Both the position numbers and the translations under genes were made by a program. A stretch of 64,000 bases of DNA. It comes from Oreocharis arfaki. Its lineage: Eukaryota; Chordata; Aves; Passeriformes; Paramythiidae. The notes beneath the pieces were generated by a model, which was not told the origin of the DNA, did not search any database, and saw only the letters and a program-made list of their open reading frames with translations. Shown here piece after piece: positions 51,633-64,000 of this stretch (position 1 is its first letter; each line of letters starts with the position of its first letter). The DNA lies in NCBI GenBank assembly GCA_013398015.1, contig VZRR01009815.1:124001-188000 (forward strand), written 5' to 3'.

Positions 51633-54600
51633 CACGAGTATTCGAGCACACTCTGGGGATTGGCTGCTCTTGTGCACCCCAGAACATGACTGAACGAGCT
51701 TCGTCATAACCCCTCAAGATGACTAGTTTATCCAGCTCAGCACTTGGAGCTCCTGAAAGCTGTCTAAATCTCTTCTTGTTCACTGGACCAGAAAGAGAGA
51801 GTTTCTTACAGTGTGCTTAATTAGGACACCGTTCCCGTGCACATAGACAATAATATATGCATCGTTAGCATGCATAAACTGCAAAATGAAAGATACTGTA
51901 GAAAGGAAGAAATACAGTAAGCACAAACACCCAGTTACAAACAGTAACCACTGGGGTACTAATTATTTTCAGCTGGTATTAGTATGTATGTCTTTCTCTC
52001 ATGGCATACTATGCCCAGGTCTGTGCTAGTCCTGAGAAATCCTCATGACAAAACTGTTTGCTGGAAATTAAATCTCCCCACATAGAAAAATACTCAGATT
52101 TGCTAATAAGAAAAAATTGGAACAAAACATCTTGCTTTTCTATATATGGCTAAGGAGGTGAAGGAATGGTTTGGGTGAATTTAGCTGGGACAGTTGCAGA
52201 CCTTTTCCTTGCCCTGCCCCCTCTCAGTCCAGGTTCCCTCTCCCAAGGCCACCCAGCAAAATGTGCCCAGGCCAGAAGCTTTGCTCAAACCACCAAAGCA
52301 TTTCGGCAGCGATTCCTTGTGCCACCTCTGCCACCAAAGGAACAAACTGCAGCAGAAGATGATAAAACATGCAGAAGGCAGCCAAGCCTTTCATTGTGGC
52401 ACTTGTTTGCACCTGCAGGAGAAGAGGTCACAGCACTGGCACGAGTAGTGGCTAAATCAATGATTTTTGAAACAGATTATGGCCCTAAGAGAGAATAAAT
52501 GTACTTGGCCAGAAGAGCTGGTGACCTAGAGAAAAGGTTTCTTGGCTTCATTTAGATTTGACATTTAGCCTTGCTGTGGTTTTTGGCTTTTTGGTGTTTT
52601 TTTTTTTCCTTTCTGTATGTTAAAGAAGAAACTTAGGTAACCACGAGAAACAGCTGCTTTAAGCCACCCACAGGTACTCTGCAATCTGTGAGGAACAAGA
52701 ACTGTAAACATGCTTACTTTTTTTCTTCTTTTTCATTTATTTTTAACATTTCAGAGGGGGGAAAAAAGTCACAAAACAACACATACAGAAAAGCCAAAAC
52801 AAAAGCAGAGACATTTGGCACTTCAAACTGTCAAGGTTCATTTCATAAATTCAGATTAAAGAGAAAAAATATTCAACATACATTCCTGTTTCTCATCTCT
52901 CTGAACATATAGTGGCTAAGCTGACTCCTTTATATCTGATTTTTTTACTTCAATTCTTTGGTCCTGTAATACTTACTAAACTGGAAAGCATGTTAACTGT
53001 AAAGTGTATTAACACTGGTGGCACAAACAGTTTCTTGAAATTTCAGGAGATACAAAATCATTTAGATTAACAATGCCTGGCTCTTTGATCCCATTTTAAT
53101 ACTCTCTCATCAAATTCAGATCTCAATATATCACAATTATAAACACAGAAACAGATAAATGCACTACAGCATTGAGCAAAACCTGCCAATCACTCTCTCG
53201 GAGTCCTCATGCTGCTATTCAGCACAAAAGCCTGTTATTCCATATGAATTCTATATTGTCTGTCAGTTCAGAAAAACAAACAGCTTTCTGTTTTTATGAC
53301 TGCTAAACTTAAAGCTGTCTGGCCTGATTTCTATTGTTCCTGAAAGAACATTTAATTCCTTGTTACTGTAGTTAAAAGAAGGATTTACTGTGACTGAGAT
53401 AAAACTTCTGAGTATTTCCAGGACATTAGCTTATTAAAGCATCTTCTCAGACAGACAAGAGTTTTTGAAATTGTTCCCTCAATAACCATTCTTTTGTAGA
53501 GTCTTGTGCAATTCCCCTAGAAATACCAAAATAAAAGGAAATGGTCAGTGTTCCACTGCTGATCATGCCTGGAAATATTCCTCAGTCATCTGTATGTGCA
53601 GAGCGTGAGGCACAATGTCTGTGCTACAGTAACTCCATCTGGCTAACACAAGAAAATAAATGTAGTAATGTCCCAAGATCTTTACTTTGATCTTTCATAA
53701 GAAAAAACCTTGTTACAAGAATCAGACATCACAGTAATTTGGTGAATAACTTGATTTCTATAAAACCAGATTACTAAAAATTTCTTGAACTTTACTAATT
53801 TTAGTAGGTCCTTAAAATGCTATAGATTAAAAGAAATATTTTTACTGGAATTTTTGTTCAATGTCATGTTCATATTTATTAGAGTAGTTTTAATTTTTGT
53901 TTTCCTTGTTTTTCCACTACTTGAGGACAAATCCCAAGCATCTGAAACTAAATACATCTACCTAAACACAATGAAATATTCACAGAGATTCTTCTCTCCT
54001 CCTAACCTGTGCTTTGGGGATTTCTAGGAACTCAAAGCAGCCAGGCAAAAACCAGTTCCAGAGCATCATGCTCAAACCATTCTCGAAATTTAGACAACGG
54101 TATCACCACACACAGCTTAAAACACAGTTAATTAAGCTGTGAAACACTCCTAGAAAATCTGTTTCACATTTTTTTCATGCTTATCTTAAATAGATGAAAC
54201 ACTGATTTAATCCAGTGCTAAACACCTTTCCTGTTAGATAGTGAAATCTTTATGTAATGTATTCCTGGAAAGGTAAGGTGTGATAGCTTTGCTTAGAGAA
54301 TAATGGTGAGATGCAATTTGAGTTCAGAACTCCTGATACTCTTTGACTTGCCTGTCTCAAGGGCACTCTGTGAATGGTTTATTTTGAGTAACTGACCTAA
54401 ATCATAACTGATTTAATAATTTCTTTTGTTTCAAAGGATTTAACTAATACTGCTCATTCTGACCCACTTACACTACAGAGGAGTACAACCACTAACAAGT
54501 GATTTCGACTGTGTCTCTCATCTAGTTTTGGTTTAACTATTTCAAAAACACAGGAGCTCTGTCTAACTTTCTGAGAAAGGTGTTTATTCAGAAAATATTT

Positions 54601-55392
54601 TTTATTTATAATGGCCTGCTAAAGGGCTGGTCAAGTTTCACAGGAATACAGCCTCAGCTGATCTGGACCCACCACAGTAGTCAATCTAAAGCAATAAACA
54701 GCTCAAGCTGCATTTGCTGCTGATGTACACAGATCCCATGTGCCCCAAGGTACACATGTGTAATACACTTCTGACTCACTACTCACCCACAATAACATTT
54801 ATTGTGTTTCTATGAAGCAGCTGTTTACCTGAACATGACTACAGCAGTGGTAATGAGAGCCTAAGTATAACTGTGGGGCAGTCCAAGGGCATTCAAACAC
54901 TGCACGTCCTAGAGCGAGAAGAGACACAAGGGGAAAAAAAGCAGAGAGAGAGGATAAGAGAAGAAAAAGCTGAGGAGATAAGAAATGAAAAACAGTTTTT
55001 TGTTTAGGGGCTTTAAAAAAATTGACCATTCCTTTTTGTGTTAGCACAGCCAAATCACTAGGAGACAGGGAGAGATGGCTCAAAACAAATTTTAATGGCT
55101 TAGCAAAGCTTATGCTAAAACTCTCTAAATTTCAAGTTGATTCATGCATTTATCTAACTTAAGTAATGGGCTTGTCTCCTGCATTTTCTAACTATCCTGA
55201 CATGATTACAGTGTACCAGGCCATTAGAACTGTCACTCACACCACACAGAGCCCAGGAATCACCTGCAAGTTCAAGGGAAACAAATCACCTCACATTTGC
55301 ATTGTGCCCCTAAATCAGCTGGCACAACTAAATCAAAACATTACAATAGTGCAGACAGTGCTGGAAACAGCCTTTTTTCTGTTTTTCTCCTC

Positions 55393-55411
55393 TTTTTTTT
55401 TTTTTTTTTTT
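55393..55411. repeat. Poly-T tract
   Basis: Nineteen T, low complexity only. Confidence 0.85.
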
Positions 55412-57364
55412 AATTTAAAAGAAGTAGCACACCATGTACCAATCTGTTCATTAAAAAAAAAAAAAGTCTCTTAAAAGCTTGGACTTCTTTTCAGGAGCAG
55501 CAATTGGAAATAAGCTTGTGATTCAGAGATTCAAATGCTGTTCATTATTTTATACAAAGACTATTTTTGAAATGAGAAAATGCAACAGTTCAGCTTTGGT
55601 GCAGTACAAATTTTCAGGCAAAAAAATAAAATGGTTATTTAACTGCTGTATTTATTTCTGATTTTAGTATTGGTGAAAAACTACATCTCTACTTCTGGAT
55701 CCCCTCTGCTCGTTAGGAAAAAAAAAAGGCAAAAAATAAAATGTAATTTTAAACTACATACTACCACTAAGTACACCATAGTACATGCACTTTGTTAGAT
55801 GAAATAATGTCAATAATAAGTATGCTGGTTTTGATTTACACCAAAAATGAAAGTATCTTTGGACAGTCTGTTTGGTGTAGCCTCATTTTCCATTGATAAA
55901 TTGTTCTTCTGAATTTTCCTATTTTTTTTTTCTGTCCAAATACTGAATTTTCGTTTTAGTGAGCCACTCTACATGAAGTTGAAAATTAGATGTATTTAAT
56001 ATGACACAGCTATTTCAGACCAGTTGTGATGAATGATTCAAGGTAAGCAATACAAGACATACAATGCTAAAAGGCATTCTGTGTTCTGCTTTACTGCAGA
56101 CAAAACCTGTTTCGTTTTTTCCTTTTAATAAATAAAAGCTCTAGGAAGCATCTCAGGCTACGGGCAGTGAAAATGGCACACACAACAACAAAATCAAGAA
56201 CTGAGCCAAATATTTATCTCATATATGTATTTTTATCTACTTAAATAAACATATTTTTATTTCTAGACTATCTTCGGAGATTTCTGTCCTCCAGGAACTT
56301 CTTATAAATCCCAGAACTGTTTAAATCTATTATGAAAATAGCATTCTATTAGGAAAATAACATGCCATCAAGAACTGCTGAAAAGCCCAGGAGGTACGAG
56401 ACAGTTTTCTAACAGTCTCCCATCTTTCACTGACTGCTAAGGAGTAACCCCTTATTCTTCACTGACTTTATTCCCCTTTCCATTGGGCAGAGAAGGTTGG
56501 TGGATGTGAGCGCAGCCTCCTCCCTGTCCCAAGGGGCCTCAGAATCACAGCTGACATCGAGGCCAAACGAACAGTTTCTTTCTCAGAGGTCAGTTGAAAA
56601 AGCAGCTAGACAAATCCAGGTATAAAGTCATAAATGTTCTTAAATGTGGCTTCTGGTTTATGCAGCTCACAAGCTGGGGACCATCACAGATTTGGAAACT
56701 ATACCAGTAAAATTTCACTACCAGCAAAGCATCTGCAGTGTCCCAGCTCTGAGGCAGAGCGTGGCACACATGAACCACCCAAGTTTTTCTGTTCAGCTGC
56801 TACAAACCAAGTGCTTTTCCCTCTCCAAGTGCATGAGAAATGGCAAACTTCACAAACAAAACTCACTTAGTGCCTCAATAGCCCACAGAGTACATTTAGT
56901 TGATTTTTCTTGAAAATTATTTTACCTTCACTAAAATATTGTTTGGATAGTACACAATTCAGTAACAGGTCATCAACTATCGTGTTGATTCCCACCCTAG
57001 AAGCTACAGCAGCTGTTAGGATTGTGTCACAGCGACTCAGAGGTGGCCACACTTTAGAAAAGCTCATTTTTCAGTGAAAGGCTCAAAAATCCCCCAAAGT
57101 CATGCTAAGCAGAACACTGCTAGTTTTACGAAGGAGGCTGAAATGACATCTTTTCCTCCCAGATACACAGAGGTAAAACCATGCAAAGTTTTAATGTTTT
57201 TCCTATTGGAGAGTGCTCTTCCTTCTTTTCTGGATGAAGCCTTAACAATCCTCTCTTTCCAGAAAAAGAAAAAAAAAATTACCCAGAGATAACATATTTC
57301 CACTACTAACTCAAAGGTGTTTACAGATATTTATTAGGCTTTTGAACAGCCATGAGAGCTACAT

Positions 57365-57505
57365 CTGTGTTATTCTTATTCTACAGCAAAAGTTAAACAC
57401 CGTAAGGGTAAGAGTCCCACCCGAGGCCACACAGGGGGTTTGCTGCACACTTGAAACCCTGAGTTCCAGGGCTCAGCTTCCTGCTCTCAGTGTAATTGTT
57501 ATCTA
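57365..57505 (-). mobile_element. Probable MIR SINE relic
   Basis: The plus strand reads as an inverted MIR: TTATTCTTATTCTACAG, then GAGGCCACACAGGGGGTTTG, CTTGAAACCCTGAGTTCC and GGGCTCAGCTTCCTGCTCT. Compare the inverted consensus blocks TTATCCCCATTTTACAG and AAGGTCACACAGC. The core is unusually well preserved for so old an element. Confidence 0.62.
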
Positions 57506-59230
57506 CATACTTCCAGCATTCCATGCAGTCAGATGGAAAAGAAAAAAAAAAAAATCAAGTCACCATAAAATAACACAACAAGCCAAGATCTCAATTAATA
57601 TAATTACTTAAAATTAGTATAGCTGAACAAGTTCACAATAACGATTTAAAGATCAAATACAAACTGGCCACTTCAAAAGACTAAGTTTGCTAAAACTAAT
57701 TGCATAAAGAACACTGTTACTCTTTTACTGCCTAGAAAGAATAAACAATAATATTTTCTACTGCTAAAACACTATTAATGAAGAAAGGTAGAATAATTTA
57801 TCATTGTATAATTAAGACAATGTCATTAAGCATGCTTTAACGATTCTGTATAATAGTTTTCTATCACTAGAGAATACTTTTGAAACAAGGAGTAATTGTC
57901 TAAATAATTTTTGATTAAGTCCTTGATCAAACTGATCCACATTTATAGAAGTGAGACAGATCTAAATGCCCATACAAGGAGTGTCAACTTGCTTTATTTA
58001 ACTGTCCACTGGTGATGCACCTTTTTTATTCTAATCCTAAGTAAAATGTTGTCTTTATTTAACATAATGGGATTTTTAACCTTACCAGCAACAGAGCCAA
58101 GACACCAAGCTGGTGGGGGCACAAGATGTGCCCCAGCCATTTCCCCTCTGCTTTGCTTTCGCCAACACTTGGTCATTAGCTCATTTAATTATTCACCAGC
58201 ATCTTCCTGATGTTCTGTTCTCTTGTCAGGCTCCTTTATCTTTTCATTTTCTCAAAAAGCTTATTTATGCCTAGAGTTTCAGTTATGGATTTGAATACTG
58301 TCCGTATCCACAAGCCTTCTCCTTCACACCCACGCTAATCCATCAGCTGTCTCTGGGAGCTCCTGGGCATGGTGCTTCCATATTAGACTCAAGGATTTTG
58401 ATTTTAAATAAATGACTGTACTATCAAGTAGGAGAAATGTAATATCAAAGGACCTGTATTTCTCTTGCACCCAAGCAAGTCCAATGCCAAGAATTTTAAG
58501 ACAGTTCCTTCCTCATTCTTTTTCACTTCCTTATGTTAAAACACTCTGGAATTTACACCCGTTGGGCACCTCCACTCCTGCTGGCAACAGCAAAACCTGT
58601 ACCACTGGGTACAAGATCAGCCAAGAGAAAAACATCAGGAATGTGCCTTTCATTTCTTGTTTACAGATGAATACACAGTGCGGGGGAACTCTGCCAGAAT
58701 CCGAGATCAGCAAAGCTCCTGTGCACATCTCATCCTACTGTGGGTGATCATGTCGCTGAAGAAGTTTCTTAGCTATTTTCAAACCTCTACAAGACTCTTC
58801 TCAAAACTCATCAAATGTAGAAATCATGCAAGCAGTTATAGGTTTAGGTACTTTACTTATCATGTCAGTCAAGAACACCACCTGCTTTTCACTCCACACT
58901 TACATCATTTTCTCCCACTCTAAGAAACAGTCCCCTTCTTTCTTTAAAGCTTCCACAGAACCTCTCTTGCCTCAATTTGATACTAACAATTTTCATTTGC
59001 TTACTAACAAGAGGCTTTAATACACTTTCTCCCTGCTAGCAGTGTTAATCTATAAAAATATTCTTTGCAGAAGGCTTTACTAGAGACTACCTTTAACGCT
59101 GTATAAACTTACATGATAAGAAAAACCAACATTATTTTAAAATGCCTAATAGTATTCAGCAGAATTTCAGTAAAGCTATTCCAAATTACACAAGTGAACA
59201 GTCCACTCAGCTAAGCTCTGATACTCTATT

Positions 59231-59287
59231 AGAGGGGGAAAAAAAAGGGAAAAAAATAAAAGGAAAAAAGAAGGAAAAAAGTGAGAG
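59231..59287 (+). repeat. Polypurine tract
   Basis: Nearly 57 consecutive A/G bases broken by single T residues, made of A runs separated by G pairs and triplets. On the TENM2 sense strand it is a long pyrimidine tract. Confidence 0.8.
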
Positions 59288-60850
59288 TCTTTCTATTTGT
59301 GTAAACTAGTAGCCTTGTTCCTTGTGAGTTCTCCACCTTTGTAAACACACAGATTTTATCAGAAATAACAGCTTCCTGAAGGGATTCTTTGTTTTAAAAG
59401 GTTCAAGGTAAGCAAAGAAAAAGTTAAAAAATAAATAGGAATGGAAAACAACAGAACATCATGATAAGGAACACGGAATGGATGACATGGTATCTCAACA
59501 GCTTCCATACAAGTGTTTGCTGAAACATTTTAAATTCTAGATCACCTCAGCCAGCAATGAAACTTTGCATAACGAAGTAAGAAGGCTACTCTGGAAGATT
59601 CTCAGCTAACAAGTGTTGCTCCATCTTTCAATAAAGGAAAATGAAGTGCTTTACAGAAATTAATTAAACCTTAACAGTGATGGATACAATGAACACAACC
59701 ATTATAAAAAATGACCAGCTGTAACTCAAAAGCTCTGAAGTGCATTTCCAGTGTCCACACATCAAGGGGTCATCAGGGATGGAAATGAGACCCTGTCACC
59801 CTGAAAGCTGGTCCACCCAAATCTGCACTGCAAGGTTTACTCACGTATTATCGCAGCATAAGAGGACACAGACAGTTATCTTGATTAATGGATTTTTAAA
59901 AATAACCTCAGTCAACAAAAATACACTTCTAGGGAATCAACTAATCCAAGATCACAAAAAGCAGCAAATACCTCATAATATTGTACAGTCACTGTGCAGA
60001 CATCACTACATCCCCTGTTCCATCTCAAATCATGAAGAAAAAGGCCCCAGTCCCTCTGGAGGAAAATATCTCTGGAGAAAAGGCCACATGCTTCAGCAGA
60101 CATTATCTTCTGTTATCTACCTAATCATTCAGGACAGAACATGTACTCCAATATTTACTCTCACACTGCAGCTTCCTTCTGCAGATTTCTTAGACAGGAG
60201 CATCATTTTGCTCACTGTCTTCAGGCTGTGGGTGTCTCCAAAGAAAGCCTGGCTTTTGCTGGTGGATAAGGGGTTTCCTCTGTGTCACTCTGTCAGCAGT
60301 CACTACTCACAGGGATGAGTACTCACAGGATCCCATCCTGGCTCCTCAGCTCTGAGATCCTCATCCAACACTCCTCAGGGGGGGCCTGGAGGCAGCTGGA
60401 GACAGCAAGGGCTGAAGCTGCACCAGCCCAGGACAGGGAGCTCACGGGGGATATCTCAGATAAGCTACTGCATGAGAATTGCAAACAACCATCTCCCATT
60501 CACCATCTGTGGCAGAGTTTACCAAGCAAGAACAGCCAGAAAGGAGAAACAAGTTAAAAAATGTTCTTAAAAGTGCATGGAATCTTTGCAAAATCTATTT
60601 GGTCCTTTCCTTCCACTGCCCTTTCACAGATTGAACAATAACCAAGCTGCAATGTCTAATTCCTTCACAAGTCTAAGCTCACTGCATTAAAGCCAGCCCC
60701 CACAATTTTGCCATCTGCTGCCTAGATTGCCGTGCATCCAGCACAGAGATCCCTACATTCTTCAACTGCCATGGTCAAACTTCCCAGGCAAAAGCATCAG
60801 CACTCTGTGACAAGGACAGAGAACAAACCGAAGGGAACTTGGCAAGAAGG

Positions 60851-60872
60851 ATTTAAAGCAAATTTAAAGCAA
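60851..60872. repeat. 11-bp perfect tandem duplication
   Basis: ATTTAAAGCAA twice, head to tail. Typical replication slippage. Confidence 0.85.
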
Positions 60873-61394
60873 ATTCTGTTTCACCTACCAGATTCAGCTG
60901 TATCACTGACTCTTGCAAAATAAAATTTATCACTTCAATGAAGACACTTGACTTCAAGTAAGTATTCATTGTACCTGTACAGATATACAGACATCCTGAT
61001 CTGCATCCACAGTGTATGAAATTGACAGCATCTCAAAATTGCCTATTCTCCAAAGATACTGGACAGTTTGAACAAAATTTATTGCTTTGTTTTCAAAACA
61101 GAAAATTAACTAAAGGTCCAAAGTTTAGTCAGTTATTTTTCTAAGGATTAGATGTTAAGTACAGAAAACAAAATTAATAATGCAGTTTAACAACATTTAC
61201 CTTGCGAAACCAGAATTCTCTATGGCCATAACCACCTTGTTGTAAGCTAAACACAAGCCTTGAAATGCTCTCTCTGTTCCGGTGCTGTGTTACCTACCAA
61301 GGTAAATGATTTCTTGGTACCGTTACTTTTAGCAGTACTTTACAGATGGCAATAATTCTGCACCGAGTTCTCCTCCCACAAACAAGAAAGATGC

Positions 61395-61815
61395 TCATGC
61401 ATTGGAGCAAGTCCAGGGAAGGATGCCAGCGTCTCAGGGGATGGGAACATGGGGTCTACGGGGAGAGATGAAGGAACTGGACTTGTTCAACTGCAGAAAT
61501 GGCCAGCAGGGGCCTTGCTGTTCCTGTGAGGCTATGAAGAAGAGGGAGATGGGGCTTTACTGGGGGCACCCAAAGAGAAGTGAGAAACCACCAGTGCAAA
61601 CTGAAGCATGGGAAGTTCTGAACAGAAATGAAGTGAGTAAAAATCACTCTGGGAACAAATATGCATTGGAGAGGTTGCTGCAGGGGTTGGGGAATTTTGC
61701 TCGTTTTCAAGACTCAACTACACAAAGCCCTTAGCAACCCAGTCTAGTTCAACACTGACACTTGGATTAGATGAGCTCCAGAGGTCCTTTCCAGCCTCAG
61801 TGGTCAGTGATTACA
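61395..61815 (+). mobile_element. CR1 LINE 3' fragment, internally degraded
   Basis: Starts with the ORF2-end block (GGAGCAAGTCCAGGGAAGGA), passes blocks matching AACTGGACTTGTTCAACTGC, and ends with GATGAGCTCCAGAGGTCCTT TCCAGCC. The order fits a forward CR1 copy. Spacing and mismatches indicate age and internal deletions. The 110-codon open frame over it is not a gene. Confidence 0.82.
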
Positions 61816-64000
61816 ATATTCTTCATTTAGGAAAAGTTCCACAACCATTAAAAAGCAGGAAAAAAAAGTATTTTGGAAACAAGCCTGTAAAGTAAACACA
61901 TGATGCAAACTTTGTAAGCTGAGCATGCAGGCTTAAAAACTCAGAGGTTTTTAAAGTAAAAAATCATCTAAGCTTGCAGGTTTTAAGCTAAATTCCAAGC
62001 TTGAGCAGCACAATAAGGCAGAGGCTGCATTCTGTCTGCACACACCTGCAGCCTCCAGGGGACCAGAAACCACTGCAGTGGGGTCCTGCTACACTCACAC
62101 TAATGACACACACAAGTGGGATGTCAGGGAAAAACGAATGGGCTTTGTTCCTTCTTCAATTTCACAGTTCAGACCATTGAGGGAACAAAAAAAGCCTGAA
62201 ATGCAGTTCTAGAGTGAGGAAAATGCAGAGGAACTAAAAGCACAATTTAATAAAAGTAAGAAGCACAAGCTCTATCACAATTCCCAAGACACTACTGCAA
62301 GCTCATACGTTTCCAAACATGTCATTTGACAGTGTTGACTTTGAAACAGTCCCTTAAAAATGTGAAAACAAACCCAGAAGAAAACAACTCTGCCATATGT
62401 TATGATGACACTACCATAAATCTAAAGAAAATAACATATGAGAAGGAATTGTAACCTCTAACACTCACCTCTCTACCAGTCAGAGCCACATTACTGTGTC
62501 ATGTAAATCAAAACAAGGCCTATTCTTTTCCCACTGAAGATTTTGCCTTTTGTTCGGAAGCCCAGGAAGCATGGCATTCATCTGGGCCTATCCTATAGAT
62601 ATGTGGCCAATGACCAGCTTGAGATCTATGTGTGGCACTCAGACATATGGTACATTATTCTGCCTGGAAATCTAAAGATTGTTGTAAAACAGAATTAAAA
62701 AAAAAAAAGAAAATCAAGACTTAAATTGTTACAGCAATTTACCAACAAAATCCTTCCATTTCTATTTCCATTGCTGAGTATGGCACAGACAGTAGGTGTG
62801 AACCCACAACCCCACAGATGTCAGTGGTGTTTTCTCTTCCTGTACAATCTTGTCTGCCACACTTCAAAAGGCTCATTGATTTTAGCCAATATGGGCTACA
62901 ATTTACTGGCATTTTGGCTCAGCTGGGCTGGTGGACGCAGATAGTATTTCCTTTCTGCTGTATTTAAGTCAAAGCAGGGGTATGGAGAACACGAGCTACT
63001 AGGCCTGGGAACAGAGAGAGAGCAATTGGCCAGCAGAACATGAAGGAAGGAATACTTTGTTGATAACCATTATGTGAATTAGTGTTGGTTGTTGTTGAGG
63101 TGTGCAGAGTCAATAAAGTGTCCTAACTCACCACCTCCTTTGAAACTTCCCCCTTCGGCAGTTGTGGCCCAGGTGAGCTCCCATCCATGCTGGGATATGC
63201 AGAATTTCACACTGTATTTCTAAGCTCATGAACTCACCCCCACATCAGGCTCTAGCAGCAGTCACAGCTGTACCTCAGTCCCCTGGACAAAGTGTGCTCT
63301 AAGTAACACCCTACTGCACCTTCCACCAGGGATTTTACTAGTGCTCCACCTTTTAAGGAGGTGCTTCCCTTCCCCAAGATAAGCACTGCAATCCCCTATT
63401 TTAATGCAAAAGTTACTGAGGCAGGCAAGAGCAAAGTGCAGCAGCCCTGCTATTTAAAGCCTCCCTTGGTGCAATAGGTCATTCGCCCATACAGGCAGCG
63501 GGTAGAAGAGTCTCCTCTATCTGTGCATCTCAGGGCAGGAAGGAAACTGGAAACAAATACTATAAATGCTTTATTATCCTGAACTGAAATCAATAAACTA
63601 TGAACAGTTGTAACCTAATTTACTAGCAAACAGAACTGAAAAGATATCTGACAAAGCTTTTCATATACATTAAGAGCCATCAGATTGCAATTTTAGGTCA
63701 ATATCGAGACACACAATGACCTAGAGTAAAATGATCCATATACCATTACCAATTTACTCAGTTGCCCAAATTACCTCAGTAAATTCTAACTTGCATGAAA
63801 ATTTTCATGAATTATTAAAATAAAAAAATAAAAAGTAAAGGAGAGAAAAGAAATCTCTTCCTTGACGCCACTGTCAGTGATATGCACATGTTGCTCTTCA
63901 AAAGCAGATTCTGAACAAAGAGAGGTGGAAACTGTGACAACCAGCTCCCAGAAGGGTGGCTCTGTGAGCTCAGCCCACGACAGAGGGAGGTGGTGGTCCC

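Larger units (their letters stand above)
51035..64000 (-). other. TENM2: Upstream (5') TENM2 intron, partial
   Basis: Because the start-codon exon begins at an apparent acceptor, this region should be intron separating it from non-coding upstream exons. It contains a CR1 tail at about 51578-51632, a probable MIR relic at 57365-57505, a purine tract at 59231-59287, and a CR1 copy at 61395-61815. I see no promoter-like CpG island and no alternative first exon I can support. A non-coding exon would be hard to see from sequence alone. The last 120 bases are GC-rich but unrecognised. Confidence 0.6.

Noticed and set aside
51250..51783. Minus-strand open frame of 177 codons just upstream of the TENM2 start exon
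   Set aside because: Part of it is the complement of a CR1 tail, and the rest has no family resemblance. It is not joined to the TENM2 frame.
52166..52498. Plus-strand open frame of 110 codons, considered as a possible antisense gene or alternative exon
   Set aside because: No ATG-supported conserved product, three other frames open in the same region, and no splice signals that join it to anything.
59740..60318. Plus-strand open frame of 192 codons
   Set aside because: It begins at GTG rather than ATG, has no recognisable domain, no splice or promoter context and an intron-like composition. A frame this long can arise by chance in 64 kb.
61402..61734. Plus-strand open frame of 110 codons
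   Set aside because: Lies in a CR1 3' fragment, mostly non-coding part of the element, with no intact reverse-transcriptase motif.
1..64000. CRISPR arrays, bacterial operons, tRNA or rRNA genes, or a novel multi-gene system
   Set aside because: No regularly spaced repeats, no clustered coding frames and no cloverleaf or rRNA signatures were seen. The window reads as ordinary bird intron around two teneurin exons.

Overview
This is a piece of a vertebrate genome, almost certainly a bird. It is AT-rich, CpG-poor DNA with no operons and no long reading frames. It carries CR1 LINE fragments, a solo LTR of a type common in birds, two probable ancient MIR SINE relics, many homopolymer tracts, and two short exons with proper splice sites that encode a very conserved vertebrate protein. 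Some resemblance of the LTR to songbird elements is from memory, so passerine is only a weak suggestion.

The only gene I can support is TENM2 (teneurin-2), on the minus strand. The first coding exon lies at 50745-50970, with 64 nt of 5'UTR up to 51034 in the same exon. The second coding exon lies at 14139-14414. Together they encode residues 1-167 of the cytoplasmic N-terminal (Ten_N) domain. The intron between them is 36,330 bp and phase 1. The exon with the start codon begins at a splice acceptor, so the promoter and at least one non-coding exon lie further upstream, probably beyond base 64000. The rest of the protein (proline-rich segment, membrane helix, EGF repeats, NHL, YD repeats, toxin-like C-terminus) lies beyond base 1.

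Layout: 1-14138 is intron, with a 14-base assembly gap in a poly-C tract, a G-quadruplex-type motif and small tandem duplications. 14139-14414 is coding exon 2. 14415-50744 is the large intron, with two CR1 copies, a foldback next to one of them, one MIR relic and a 538-bp solo LTR with a perfect 5-bp target-site duplication. 50745-51034 is the start-codon exon. 51035-64000 is upstream intron, with a CR1 tail, a probable MIR relic, a purine tract and a longer CR1 copy.

I found no new multi-gene system. The items most worth a second look are the two competing donors at the end of coding exon 2, the in-frame (symmetric) nature of that exon, the datable LTR insertion, the 31-bp duplication/foldback at the CR1 edge, and the MIR relics as possible conserved regulatory elements.
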